This document shows, in pieces, positions 7,842-16,001 of a stretch of 39,561 nucleotides of DNA; the stretch's first letter is position 1; the number at the start of each line of letters is the position of its first letter. The stretch spans positions 1 through 39,561 of the forward strand of contig JAISRB010000132.1 of NCBI GenBank assembly GCA_031273825.1. The letters run 5' to 3'. This DNA comes from Clostridiales bacterium. GTDB taxonomy: Bacteria; Bacillota; Clostridia; Christensenellales; JAISNN01. The notes beneath the pieces were generated by a model. It was not told the DNA's origin, made no database searches, and worked only from the letters and a program-made list of their open reading frames with translations. The position numbers and the translations under genes are program-made.

Positions 7842-8030
7842 ATGGCAGATAAGACTTTGAAATGTAAAGATTGCGGCGAAGACTTCGTATTTACCGAAGG
7901 CGAGCAGTCATTCTACAAAGAAAAAGGCTTTGAGAACCAACCGCAGAGGTGTCCGGCTTGCAGAAAAGCAAAAAAGAACCAAAGAAGCGGCGGCGGCGGA
8001 CGCTACGGTTCTTACGGCGACAGAAACTAA
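7842..8030 (+). CDS. Small zinc-ribbon protein (zf-trcl-like)
   Basis: The protein is 62 residues. Two Cys pairs at residues 8/11 and 37/40 (CKDCGEDF and CPACRKAK) form a predicted zinc ribbon around FTEGEQSFYKEKGF, the hallmark of the probable zinc-ribbon family seen in many anaerobes and Chloroflexi. The C-terminus is a basic Gly/Arg tail (RSGGGGRYGSYGDRN) that could bind nucleic acid. AAGGAGG precedes the ATG, the promoter is a perfect consensus, and a strong terminator follows, so high expression is likely. The molecular role is unknown. Confidence 0.85.
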   Translation: MADKTLKCKDCGEDFVFTEGEQSFYKEKGFENQPQRCPACRKAKKNQRSGGGGRYGSYGDRN

Positions 8031-8066
8031 TTTCTGTAGCTAAAGGTTTTAACAAAAACAAAATTT

Positions 8067-8098
8067 GCGCGTTTCTTTCGGGAAACGCGCTTTTTTTT
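8067..8098 (+). terminator. Strong intrinsic terminator
   Basis: GCGCGTTTC pairs with GAAACGCGC around a TTTCGG loop, followed directly by eight T residues. Confidence 0.92.
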
Positions 8099-8100
8099 GT

Positions 8101-8202
8101 AGGGCTTACGCATTCGCGCAAGCCCTCGTTAGGGGAAACATGCTCGTTATGCATTCGCTTGACTCGCCGAGTTTCCCCTCTTGCGCCGACAAGTAGGCGC
8201 AA
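8101..8202. other. Three consecutive hairpins between terminator and hydrogenase promoter
   Basis: Three inverted repeats follow each other almost without gaps. AGGGCTT/AAGCCCT lies at 8101-8126, AGGGGAAAC/GTTTCCCCT at 8131-8179 and TTGCGCC/GGCGCAA at 8181-8202. They lie after a terminator and upstream of the next -35 box, so any transcript covering them is unknown. The first resembles the terminator at 13366. Confidence 0.5.
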
Positions 8203-8244
8203 TTCACCCAAAAATTTAAAAATTTTTTTTGATACGCCAAATTA

Positions 8245-8273
8245 TTTGATTTTATGCGGTTTTGTGGTATAAT
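8245..8273 (+). promoter_or_regulatory. Promoter of the hydrogenase operon
   Basis: TTTGAT and a perfect TATAAT are spaced by 17 bases. Transcription is predicted from about 8280, giving a short leader with GAGGAGG before the first gene. Confidence 0.75.
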
Positions 8274-8322
8274 AAATAGGTTGTGAAAATAATGACGATC
8301 ATTTTTTTGAGGAGGAAATCAA

Positions 8323-8817
8323 ATGGCAAAGATAAAGCTGACAAAAATACCGTTTAAGGGAACGGACGGACAGGAAAGAGAGCTTAGAGCCGCGCTTGCC
8401 GAAATTAAAAAGAAAAAGGGCGCGGTCATGCCGGCCTTGCAGAGGGCGCAGGAGATTTACGGTTATCTGCCAATGGAGGTTCAGCAAATCATAGCCGAGG
8501 TTTTGGAGGTTCCGGCCGAGGAGGTGTTCGGCGTGGCGACCTTTTATTCGCAGTTTACGCTAAATCCGCGCGGACAATATAACGTCAGCGTCTGTCTCGG
8601 AACGGCTTGCTATGTCAAGGGCGCGGGCGAGGTCTTAGACGCGCTCAAGATTCAGCTCGGCATAGAGGCCGACGAGTGTTCGGAGGACGGCAAGTTTTCG
8701 CTAAACGCCACAAGGTGTATCGGTTGCTGCGGGCTTGCGCCGGTCATGACGATAAACGACAGCGTATTCGGCAAGATTACCGCCGACGACGTAGAAAAGA
8801 TACTCGCCGATTATTGA
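8323..8817 (+). CDS. hndA: Bifurcating hydrogenase subunit, NuoE-like [2Fe-2S] protein
   Basis: This is the 164-residue NuoE/HndA-type subunit of an NAD(P)-linked [FeFe] hydrogenase. After an N-terminal helical bundle, a thioredoxin-like domain holds the [2Fe-2S] ligands Cys91, Cys96, Cys132 and Cys136 (VCLGTACYVKG and RCIGCCGLAPV). GAGGAGG precedes the ATG. It is the first gene of a five-gene operon and ends two bases before the next start, so translation is probably coupled. In related enzymes this cluster relays electrons near the flavin subunit. Gene symbol follows the hndABCD naming. Confidence 0.92.
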   Translation: MAKIKLTKIPFKGTDGQERELRAALAEIKKKKGAVMPALQRAQEIYGYLPMEVQQIIAEVLEVPAEEVFGVATFYSQFTLNPRGQYNVSVCLGTACYVKGAGEVLDALKIQLGIEADECSEDGKFSLNATRCIGCCGLAPVMTINDSVFGKITADDVEKILADY

Positions 8818-8819
8818 CG

Positions 8820-9371
8820 ATGAGAGAGCTTTCGCTAAACATTCTCGACATAGCCGAAAACTCTATCAAGGCCGGCGCGTCGATTATAGACATATCCCTG
8901 ACGCTTCGCGGAAAGCTTCTTGAAATTTCCGTCCGCGACAACGGTTGCGGCATGGACGCGGATTTTCTTGCTAAGGTCACCGACCCTTTCACGACGTCAA
9001 GGACGACGAGAAAGGTGGGGCTTGGCATTCCGTTGTTTAAGATGGCCGCTGAAATGACGGGCGGAAAATTTGAAATTTCGTCAAAAAAGGGCGAGGGAAC
9101 TCTGACGAAAGCCGTATTTGTCATCGACAGCGTAGATTTTATGCCTATGGGCGACATAGGCGACACCATGGGCGCGCTCATCATGCACGCGCCGAACGTC
9201 AGCTTTTTTCTCAACGTCGATTTTGACGGGAGGGTATACGGCTTTGACACAATGGAAATAAAGGACGTGCTTGGCGACGACGTCGCCATAGACGCGGTCG
9301 AGGTTATAGACTTTATAAAGCGAACCGTAAAAGAAAATTTTGATAATATTAACGGAGGAATTATCCTATGA
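8820..9371 (+). CDS. GHKL/HATPase-type ATP-binding protein in the hydrogenase operon
   Basis: The ORF-track entry starts too early (8607, inside the previous gene). The ATG at 8820 gives 183 residues beginning MRELSLNILD. It has the Bergerat ATP-binding fold: N-box IAENSIKAGA, G1 box DNGCGMD, and a G2-like TRKVGLGIPLFK. There is no sensor, dimerisation-phosphoacceptor or receiver domain, so it is not a complete histidine kinase; it resembles anti-sigma-factor-like kinases in size. It starts two bases after the NuoE-like gene and overlaps the next ATG by four bases (ATGA). A regulatory or assembly role tied to the hydrogenase is an inference from context only. Confidence 0.85.
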   Translation: MRELSLNILDIAENSIKAGASIIDISLTLRGKLLEISVRDNGCGMDADFLAKVTDPFTTSRTTRKVGLGIPLFKMAAEMTGGKFEISSKKGEGTLTKAVFVIDSVDFMPMGDIGDTMGALIMHAPNVSFFLNVDFDGRVYGFDTMEIKDVLGDDVAIDAVEVIDFIKRTVKENFDNINGGIIL

Positions 9372-9736
9372 AATCAATAGAGGAACTAAAAGCCATCAAG
9401 GCAAAGATGCAGGCCGAAATCGGCACGCGCGACTCTCTGACCGACGCGGACACGCGCATAGTCGTCGGAATGGCCACCTGCGGCATAGCCGCCGGAGCAA
9501 GACCCGTGCTTAACGCGCTCTTAGAGGAGGTGCAAAGCAAAAGACTGAGCGGAGTCAAGGTGACGCAGGCGGGCTGTCTCGGAATGTGCAGGCTTGAGCC
9601 TATGGTCGAGGTCTACGTTCCCGGCAAGGAAAAGGTCACCTATGTCAAGGTCACTCCCGAGGCCGTAAAAAAAATTGTGTCGGAGCATATCGTCAACGGC
9701 AACGTCGTCGCCGAATATGTCATAAAAAATATATAA
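9368..9736 (+). CDS. hndB: HndB-like thioredoxin-fold [2Fe-2S] protein
   Basis: This 122-residue protein has a coiled N-terminus (residues 1-28) and a thioredoxin-like ferredoxin domain. The first cluster half is ATCGIAAGARP and the second AGCLGMCRLEPMVEVY. Only three cysteines are present (38, 70 and 74), so the usual fourth ligand at the first pair is missing or replaced; I am not sure whether this is normal for the HndB family. It is translationally coupled to the preceding gene through an ATGA overlap and preceded by GGAGG. Likely role: an electron-carrying accessory subunit of the hydrogenase complex. Confidence 0.88.
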   Translation: MKSIEELKAIKAKMQAEIGTRDSLTDADTRIVVGMATCGIAAGARPVLNALLEEVQSKRLSGVKVTQAGCLGMCRLEPMVEVYVPGKEKVTYVKVTPEAVKKIVSEHIVNGNVVAEYVIKNI

Positions 9737-9779
9737 TTGTCGATAAAAGTATAAAAAAGCAAAAGCGGAGAGATATTAT

Positions 9780-11570
9780 ATGATAAGAAACCATGTACTT
9801 GTATGCGGCGGTACGGGCTGTACGTCCGGAAACAGCAAAAAGATTTTTGAGAGGTTCAACGCGCTGATCGCGGAAAACAATCTGACGGGCGACGTTCAGT
9901 CGGTCATGACGGGCTGTTTCGGGCTTTGCGCGCTCGGCCCCGTCGTCGTAGTTTATCCCGAGGGCGCGTTTTATAGTCAGGTCAAGGAGTCCGACGTAGA
10001 CGAAATCGTATCGGAACACCTAATCAAAGGCAGAATAGTCAAAAGACTGCTCTATAAGGACACTATAAAAGAGGACGGAAGCGGCATATCGTCGCTCAAC
10101 GAGACGGGCTTTTATAAAAAGCAAATGCGTCTGGCTCTCAGAAACTGCGGCGTAATTAACCCCGAAAACATAGAGGAATATATAGCCTACGACGGCTACG
10201 CGGCTCTGGCTAAGGCTCTGACCGAAATGACCCCTCAACAGGTCATAGACGTTATCAAAGCCTCGGGGCTTCGCGGCAGAGGCGGAGCGGGCTTTCCTAC
10301 GGGAAACAAATGGCAGTTTGCAAAGGACGTAAAGGGAGATACCAAATATGTCTGCTGCAACGCCGACGAGGGCGACCCCGGCGCGTTTATGGACAGATCG
10401 GTGCTTGAGGGCGACCCTCACGCCGTGCTCGAGGCTATGGCTATAGCCGGCTATGCTATAGGCTCAAATCAGGGCTACATATATGTCCGCGCGGAATATC
10501 CTATAGCCGTGGCGCGTTTGAACGTCGCTATCGCTCAGGCAAAGGAATACGGTCTGCTCGGAGAAAAAATATTCGGAACAGACTTTAGCTTTGACATAGA
10601 AATCAGGCTCGGAGCCGGAGCGTTTGTCTGCGGCGAGGAAACCGCGCTCATGACCTCTATCGAGGGCAACAGGGGCGAGCCGCGTCCGCGTCCGCCGTTC
10701 CCGGCGGTCAAGGGGCTTTTTGGCAAGCCGACGATATTAAACAACGTCGAAACCTATGCAAACGTCGCGCAGATTATATTAAAGGGCGCGGAATGGTTTA
10801 GCGCAATCGGAACCGAAAAGTCAAAGGGAACAAAGGTGTTTGCTCTCGGGGGAAAGATTCAAAATACGGGGCTTGTAGAGGTTCCTATGGGAACGACTCT
10901 GCGCACAATCATAGAGGATATCGGCGGCGGAATACCGAACGGCAAAAAATTCAAGGCCGCTCAAACCGGCGGGCCGTCGGGCGGTTGCATACCGTCGAGT
11001 CATCTCGATATCGCAATAGACTACGAAAACCTGCTTGCCATAGGCTCGATGATGGGCTCGGGCGGGCTTATCGTCATGGACGAGGACACCTGCATGGTTG
11101 ACATAGCCAAGTTTTTTCTCGAGTTTACCGTCGAGGAGTCGTGCGGAAAGTGTACGCCCTGCCGCATAGGCACAAAGCGGCTCTATGAAATGCTTGAAAA
11201 GGTGACAAAGGGCGCCGCCACACAAAAAACTCTGGACGAGATGGAAAAGCTCTGCTATTATATCAAGGACAATTCGCTTTGCGGACTCGGACAGACCGCG
11301 CCTAACCCCGTCTTGTCGACGCTGAGATATTTTAAGGACGAATACCTCGCCCACGTCAACGAAAAACGCTGTCCGTCGGGAGTGTGCAAGAGCTTGGTGT
11401 CCTTCTTTATAACCGACAAATGCATCGGCTGTACGCTCTGCGCGAGAAAGTGTCCGGTAAGCGCGATTTCCGGCAAGGTCAAGGAAAAGCACGTCATCGA
11501 CAAGGAAAAATGTATAAAATGCGGGGTGTGCCTCGAAAATTGCAAGTTTAAAGCCGTAGAGAGAAAATAG
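9780..11570 (+). CDS. hndC: Bifurcating hydrogenase flavoprotein subunit, NuoF-like
   Basis: This is the 596-residue NuoF/HndC/HydB-type subunit. The N-terminus is a thioredoxin-like [2Fe-2S] domain (VCGGTGCTSGN and TGCFGLCALGP). The FMN and NAD(H) domain follows, with GRGGAGFPTGNKW and FVCGEETALMTSIEGNRGEP. Next comes the N3-type [4Fe-4S] site SCGKCTPCRIGTKR, and a C-terminal pair of ferredoxin clusters CIGCTLCARKCP and CIKCGVCLENC. The protein oxidises or reduces NAD(P)H on FMN and passes electrons to the other subunits; in bifurcating relatives this is where ferredoxin and NADH routes meet. GGAG lies before the ATG, and it is 36 bases upstream of the catalytic subunit. Confidence 0.95.
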   Translation: MIRNHVLVCGGTGCTSGNSKKIFERFNALIAENNLTGDVQSVMTGCFGLCALGPVVVVYPEGAFYSQVKESDVDEIVSEHLIKGRIVKRLLYKDTIKEDGSGISSLNETGFYKKQMRLALRNCGVINPENIEEYIAYDGYAALAKALTEMTPQQVIDVIKASGLRGRGGAGFPTGNKWQFAKDVKGDTKYVCCNADEGDPGAFMDRSVLEGDPHAVLEAMAIAGYAIGSNQGYIYVRAEYPIAVARLNVAIAQAKEYGLLGEKIFGTDFSFDIEIRLGAGAFVCGEETALMTSIEGNRGEPRPRPPFPAVKGLFGKPTILNNVETYANVAQIILKGAEWFSAIGTEKSKGTKVFALGGKIQNTGLVEVPMGTTLRTIIEDIGGGIPNGKKFKAAQTGGPSGGCIPSSHLDIAIDYENLLAIGSMMGSGGLIVMDEDTCMVDIAKFFLEFTVEESCGKCTPCRIGTKRLYEMLEKVTKGAATQKTLDEMEKLCYYIKDNSLCGLGQTAPNPVLSTLRYFKDEYLAHVNEKRCPSGVCKSLVSFFITDKCIGCTLCARKCPVSAISGKVKEKHVIDKEKCIKCGVCLENCKFKAVERK

Positions 11571-11606
11571 AGGTTTTTATAAATTACAAGGAGAATATCG
11601 GTAAAC

Positions 11607-13346
11607 ATGAGTACTATAAATCTAAAAATAAACAACATACCCGTGACGGTTGCCGCAGGCTCGACGATTTTGGAGGCCGCGAGAGCCGCGGGCGTCAAAA
11701 TACCGACGCTTTGCTATCTCAAGGACATCAACGCTATCGGGGCTTGCAGGGTTTGCGTCGTCGAGGTCAAGGGCGCGAGAAGCCTTGTCGCGTCGTGCGT
11801 ATATCCCGCAAACGAGGGCATGGAGGTCTTTACTTCCACGCCTAAGGTCATAGAAAGTCGCAGGACGACCGTCGAATTGATTCTTTCCGACCACAACAAA
11901 AACTGTCTGTCGTGCGTCAGAAGCACAAACTGCGAGCTACAGAGCCTTGCCGAGGAGCTGGGTTGCAACGCGCAAAAGTTTAGCGGAGAGAGCAAGTTTT
12001 ATCCCGTGGACGCAAGCCACGCCTCGATTGTCAGAGACAACAGCAAATGTATACTCTGCAGACGCTGTGTCGCCGCCTGCAAAAACTATCAGACGGTGTC
12101 GGTCATCGGCGCGAACGCGCGCGGCTTTGACACTCACATAAGCTGTCTCTTTGAAAAGGGCTTAAACGAGGTCGCCTGCGTCGGTTGCGGACAGTGCATA
12201 AACGTCTGTCCGACGGGCGCGCTCCGCGAAAAGGACGAAATCGACAACGTCATAGCGGCGTTGAACGACCCGTCAAAGACCGTAGTCGTCGGAACGGCTC
12301 CGTCGGTCAGAATAGGGTTAGGCGAGGAATTCGGCTATCCTATAGGCGCGAACGTCGAGGGAAAAATGGCCGCTGCGCTGAGGCGTTTGGGCTTTAAGCA
12401 CGTCTTTGACGTCGATTTTGCCGCAGATTTGACCATCATGGAGGAGGGCTACGAGTTTATTTCGAGGGTCAAAAACGGCGGCAAGCTGCCGATGATAACA
12501 AGCTGTTCACCCGGCTGGGTCAAGTTTATCGAGCACAACTACCCGGAGCTTATTCCTCACTTGTCGTCGTGCAAGTCGCCGCAGCAGATGTTCGGGGCGG
12601 TCGCCAAGACCTACTATGCGGAAAAGCTCGGGGTTGACCCTAAGGACATGTACGTCGTCACGATAATGCCTTGCACGGCAAAAAAATTCGAGAAGGGCAG
12701 ACCTCATCAGGACGCCGCGGGCGTTCCCGATATCGACGCGGTGCTGACGACGAGAGAGCTTGCGCGGTTTATCAAGAGACAGGGAATTATGTTTAAGGAG
12801 CTGCCGGACGAGCCGTTTGACTCGCCGTTCGGAATAGGCTCGGGGGCCGGTCTGATATTCGGGTCGTCGGGCGGCGTAATGGAGGCGGCCTTGAGAACCG
12901 TCGCCGAGGTCTTAGACGGCAAGCCGCTCAAAAAGCTTGACTTTCAAGACGTACGCGGCATGACGGGCATCAAAGAGGCGTCCTACAAAATAGCCGGAAT
13001 AAACGTCAAGGTCGCCGTCGCGAGCGGGCTAAAAAACGCGCGCGAGCTTATGGAAAAAATCAAAAAGGGCGAGGCCGACTATCATTTCATCGAGATAATG
13101 GCGTGTCCGGGAGGCTGTCTCAACGGCGGCGGTCAGCCTATTCAAAGCGCGGAGACGCGCAACTTTACCGACTACCGCACCCTGCGTATGAACGCCATAT
13201 ATTCGGCGGACAAAAGCATGAAGCTGAGAAAGAGCCATGAAAACCCGGCGATTAAGGAAATCTATAAGGAATATTTCGGCGAGCCGAACGGCAACCGCGC
13301 CCACCACGTATTGCATACCAGGTATGTCGCAAGAAGTAAATTTTAG
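11607..13346 (+). CDS. hndD: [FeFe] hydrogenase catalytic subunit
   Basis: The 579-residue catalytic subunit makes or consumes H2 at the H-cluster. In order it has a [2Fe-2S] plant-type domain (Cys36, 47, 50, 64), a His/Cys3 [4Fe-4S] site (His96, Cys100, 103, 109), and two [4Fe-4S] clusters (Cys148-158 and Cys191-201). The H-cluster motifs follow: TSCSPGW (Cys300), MPCTAKK (Cys356) and MACPGGCLNGG (Cys500 and 504). A small-subunit-like C-terminal part ends the protein. This is the M3-type modular layout found in trimeric and tetrameric electron-bifurcating enzymes. No maturase genes (hydE, hydF, hydG) are in the window. AAGGAG precedes the ATG, and a terminator follows. Confidence 0.96.
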   Translation: MSTINLKINNIPVTVAAGSTILEAARAAGVKIPTLCYLKDINAIGACRVCVVEVKGARSLVASCVYPANEGMEVFTSTPKVIESRRTTVELILSDHNKNCLSCVRSTNCELQSLAEELGCNAQKFSGESKFYPVDASHASIVRDNSKCILCRRCVAACKNYQTVSVIGANARGFDTHISCLFEKGLNEVACVGCGQCINVCPTGALREKDEIDNVIAALNDPSKTVVVGTAPSVRIGLGEEFGYPIGANVEGKMAAALRRLGFKHVFDVDFAADLTIMEEGYEFISRVKNGGKLPMITSCSPGWVKFIEHNYPELIPHLSSCKSPQQMFGAVAKTYYAEKLGVDPKDMYVVTIMPCTAKKFEKGRPHQDAAGVPDIDAVLTTRELARFIKRQGIMFKELPDEPFDSPFGIGSGAGLIFGSSGGVMEAALRTVAEVLDGKPLKKLDFQDVRGMTGIKEASYKIAGINVKVAVASGLKNARELMEKIKKGEADYHFIEIMACPGGCLNGGGQPIQSAETRNFTDYRTLRMNAIYSADKSMKLRKSHENPAIKEIYKEYFGEPNGNRAHHVLHTRYVARSKF

Positions 13347-13365
13347 AGGAAATTAAAAAAAACAT

Positions 13366-13402
13366 AAAGGGCTTACGCAAAACCGCGCAAGCCCTTTTTT
13401 TT
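13366..13402. terminator. Bidirectional intrinsic terminator
   Basis: AAAGGGCTT pairs with AAGCCCTTT, with an inner CGC/GCG pairing. It is flanked by T-runs on both strands, so it serves the hydrogenase operon on plus and the peptidase gene on minus. Confidence 0.88.
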
Positions 13403-13422
13403 AACCGTACCGATAAAGGGGG

Positions 13423-14676
13423 CTATTTGTTGTTGTGATATTCGACGACCTTGTCGGTCAGTCTCAAAAGCACGTCAAAGCCGTTGGCGACGACGCCCTC
13501 GTCAAACCTTGACGACACGTCTCTAAAGGTGTGATAGTAGCTTGACGCGACGGGGTCTTGCGCCGCGAGCGTCACCGTGTCGATGCCCTTTTTGTGAAAA
13601 GGCGTCGAATCGCAGCCGCCGATAGGGTTGTATATGCGCTTTGGATTGACTCCCGCCTCGGTCATCGCCTCAAAGGCCATGTCGCACATTTTTTTGGGAA
13701 AGAACGTCGTTTGCCATATGTCGCCCTGAACTACCTCAAAGTCGTCCTTGTCGGCTATGGAGTCGATATTCAGCACGTAGGTTTTTCCCTTAACGAGCGT
13801 GTCGTCGCCCTCCTTTCCGAAATGCTCCTTGACATAGGCGAACGAGCCGCGTAAACCCGCCTCCTCACAGCCAAGCCCCGCGAACATCAGGCGGCAGTTG
13901 TCGGGGATAGTTCCCGGGTTGTTCTTGTAATATTTGATTACCTCGAGGGCGAGACCTATTCCCGTCAGGTTGTCCATTGCTCCGGGAGAGGCCTTTTTCT
14001 TGTTGTAGGAGAGGAATATGCACAGAGGAAAAAACGTTATGCCGCATATTATTCCCGCGGCGGTCAGCCAGCCATAATCCTGCAGGCTCATGTCTCCGAA
14101 TAGCTTTATGTAGCAGATGACAAAAAACGCCAACGCGCCGACTATTCCGAGCGCGACTAAGGGAATCATTTTTGCGGGACTGCCGTATGCCGCCAGATTC
14201 CAATTCCAGCTGCTGTCGAGGTGACCGGAATATATTATTGTGAAGTCGTGCTTTCCCGAGCGGGCGGGAATAGTCGCGACGACGTTATTTGACGTAGTCT
14301 TTGGGAATAGGAAGTCAAACCACGTCTTGTTTCTGAATACGTGAGCGACGGCGAAGACCCACAAAAAGGTCATGAGTACGGCGGCGACTATGCCGAACGC
14401 CAAATTGAGAGACGGAATAGCCGAGAGAAAAAAGAACAAGAGCGCGACGTATGCCAACGCGCCGACCAGCGGAATCGAGCCTACGCCCGAATGCGGGTGA
14501 ATGACAAACTCTTCTTTTTTTGCGTCAAGCCCCGTTTGGAGCTTGATTTCCTTGACAAGCGCGTCGGCGGCTTTTTTTTCTTCGGGGCTGCCGGGCAGGC
14601 GCGGCCCGTGCTTTTCAAACTTTTTGATAAAGGTCATTACGTTTTTGCCGGCTTTTTCTTTGTAGGTTGCGTCCAT
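13423..14676 (-). CDS. M28-family zinc peptidase with membrane segments
   Basis: This 417-residue protein carries the metal ligands of M28 aminopeptidases: His in YSGHLDSSW, Asp in SPGAMDNLTG, the Glu pair in GLGCEEAGLRG, Asp in NIDSIAD, and His in SSYYHTFRD. Two pairs of hydrophobic helices are present. One pair lies at about residues 68-112, before the first ligand. The other lies between the His and Asp ligands (about 171-227). The membrane helices are therefore inserted inside the catalytic domain, unlike soluble M28 enzymes. CAAAGGAG precedes the ATG. Natural substrate unknown. It is followed on the same strand by a bidirectional terminator. Confidence 0.85.
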   Translation of the reverse strand: MDATYKEKAGKNVMTFIKKFEKHGPRLPGSPEEKKAADALVKEIKLQTGLDAKKEEFVIHPHSGVGSIPLVGALAYVALLFFFLSAIPSLNLAFGIVAAVLMTFLWVFAVAHVFRNKTWFDFLFPKTTSNNVVATIPARSGKHDFTIIYSGHLDSSWNWNLAAYGSPAKMIPLVALGIVGALAFFVICYIKLFGDMSLQDYGWLTAAGIICGITFFPLCIFLSYNKKKASPGAMDNLTGIGLALEVIKYYKNNPGTIPDNCRLMFAGLGCEEAGLRGSFAYVKEHFGKEGDDTLVKGKTYVLNIDSIADKDDFEVVQGDIWQTTFFPKKMCDMAFEAMTEAGVNPKRIYNPIGGCDSTPFHKKGIDTVTLAAQDPVASSYYHTFRDVSSRFDEGVVANGFDVLLRLTDKVVEYHNNK

Positions 14677-14722
14677 AGATAATAACTCCTTTGTTTATTT
14701 TTTTATTTTGTTTTATAAGTTT

Positions 14723-15883
14723 TTACGCGCCAAAAAATCCCAATACGAACGACGTCAGCCACAAGAGAGCGCACGCGCCCGTCAAAATCCACGTCGAGGC
14801 GGGCAGCTTAGCGGCGTTTTTGTCTCCGTTTTTGTCCTCGAATATAAAGATGACGTCGTTTCCGATTTCCTCGTCAAATTTGTTTAGAGGGTCGTATTTT
14901 GCGTTAAATTCCTCCGCGGCGGCCTTGAACGCGCCGCCCTTAACGAGCAGTCCGACGGCGAAACGCGCCGTGTCCTTCAAGCCCGATACGGCGGCCTTCA
15001 GTTCTTTCAAGAGAGATACGCTTTGGTTTTTGTCGATTAGCCCGCATCTTTTTTGAATGTCGGCGTCGTTGAGTTTTTTAAAGGTCTTTAGCGAAACCGT
15101 CAAGATAAACGCGCCCGCGATTATCCATATGACGTACATTACGGCAAGCCCCGTCACCGTCATGCCGCCGAAGGGGATAAACACCGTCAACAGCGCGATG
15201 AGGTTGTTGAGGAAGTGGAGAATTACTCCGTAGACGATTTTGCCCGTCGTGACGGCGACATAGCCCAAAACCAGACCTAAAAGAAACTGATGAACGGTTT
15301 GCATGGGGTTGCCGTGAAAAATCATAAAGATCGCCGCCGTATATATTACGGCAAAAAAGCTTCCGCGCCGCCTCGCGCCGTTGAGCAACGCTCCGCGAAA
15401 GAGGATTTCCTCAAAAACCGCCGGAATAACCGCCACAAAAAATGTCATAAGGAGAAACGTCGCGGCCGATATACCCTCCGGAAAAATAGCTTGCTCCGCG
15501 GGGTTATAGCCGATAAGGCTCAAAACATACAAAAACAAGTCGGCGAGCGGCGAAAAGGCAAGAATCGCGCCGACGGAGATAAAGGGCAAGAGGAGCGTCT
15601 TTTGCGGGGTCAAATCAGACGCGCCGAAGTCAAACAGCTTAAGGATATTTGCCTTGCGCAAAACCAAAAGATAAAAGGCCGCGCCGATTATCATAAAGGC
15701 CTGCGTCGCTCCGTAGGTCAGCCAAACATACGCCGACGTCGCCGAAAGATCCTTTCCGTCCGTCGCCGCGGAATAGATAAAAACCGCGCTCATCATAAGC
15801 AACGCGGCGGCGGTCATGCCGCCGAGCGCAGACAAAAGCGAAACGTTACTCTCTCCGAGAGTCAAAGATTTTCTGTTACTCAT
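14723..15883 (-). CDS. CPBP-family intramembrane metalloprotease
   Basis: This multi-helix protein contains the CPBP (CAAX protease and bacteriocin-processing) motifs: EEILFRGALLNGARR, then FHGNPMQTVHQFLLG, then HFLNNLIAL. The Glu and His residues are the expected zinc and catalytic ligands. The ORF-track start is a TTG at 15907 that lies upstream of a perfect -10 box. I choose the ATG at 15883 (386 residues, beginning MSNRKS), which sits where transcription should begin, so the mRNA may be leaderless. No ribosome site precedes either start. A C-terminal cytoplasmic region of about 90 residues contains charged helices. Substrate unknown; the family often acts in peptide maturation or immunity. 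Confidence 0.85.
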   Translation of the reverse strand: MSNRKSLTLGESNVSLLSALGGMTAAALLMMSAVFIYSAATDGKDLSATSAYVWLTYGATQAFMIIGAAFYLLVLRKANILKLFDFGASDLTPQKTLLLPFISVGAILAFSPLADLFLYVLSLIGYNPAEQAIFPEGISAATFLLMTFFVAVIPAVFEEILFRGALLNGARRRGSFFAVIYTAAIFMIFHGNPMQTVHQFLLGLVLGYVAVTTGKIVYGVILHFLNNLIALLTVFIPFGGMTVTGLAVMYVIWIIAGAFILTVSLKTFKKLNDADIQKRCGLIDKNQSVSLLKELKAAVSGLKDTARFAVGLLVKGGAFKAAAEEFNAKYDPLNKFDEEIGNDVIFIFEDKNGDKNAAKLPASTWILTGACALLWLTSFVLGFFGA

Positions 15884-15889
15884 TTGAAT

Positions 15890-15918
15890 ATTATAAAACA
15901 AATCCAAAAAAAATACAA
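15890..15918 (-). promoter_or_regulatory. Promoter of the CPBP gene, leaderless layout
   Basis: On the minus strand TTGTAT and TATAAT are spaced by 17 bases. Only six bases separate the -10 box from the ATG at 15883, so transcription should begin at or next to the start codon. Confidence 0.7.
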
Positions 15919-16001
15919 TAGATTGAGCGTCAATCTCAAAAAAATTTGCGTTTACGGGTCGAATCGGCTAAATTTTGCCATAAAAAAAACTCTCTCCGCG
16001 T

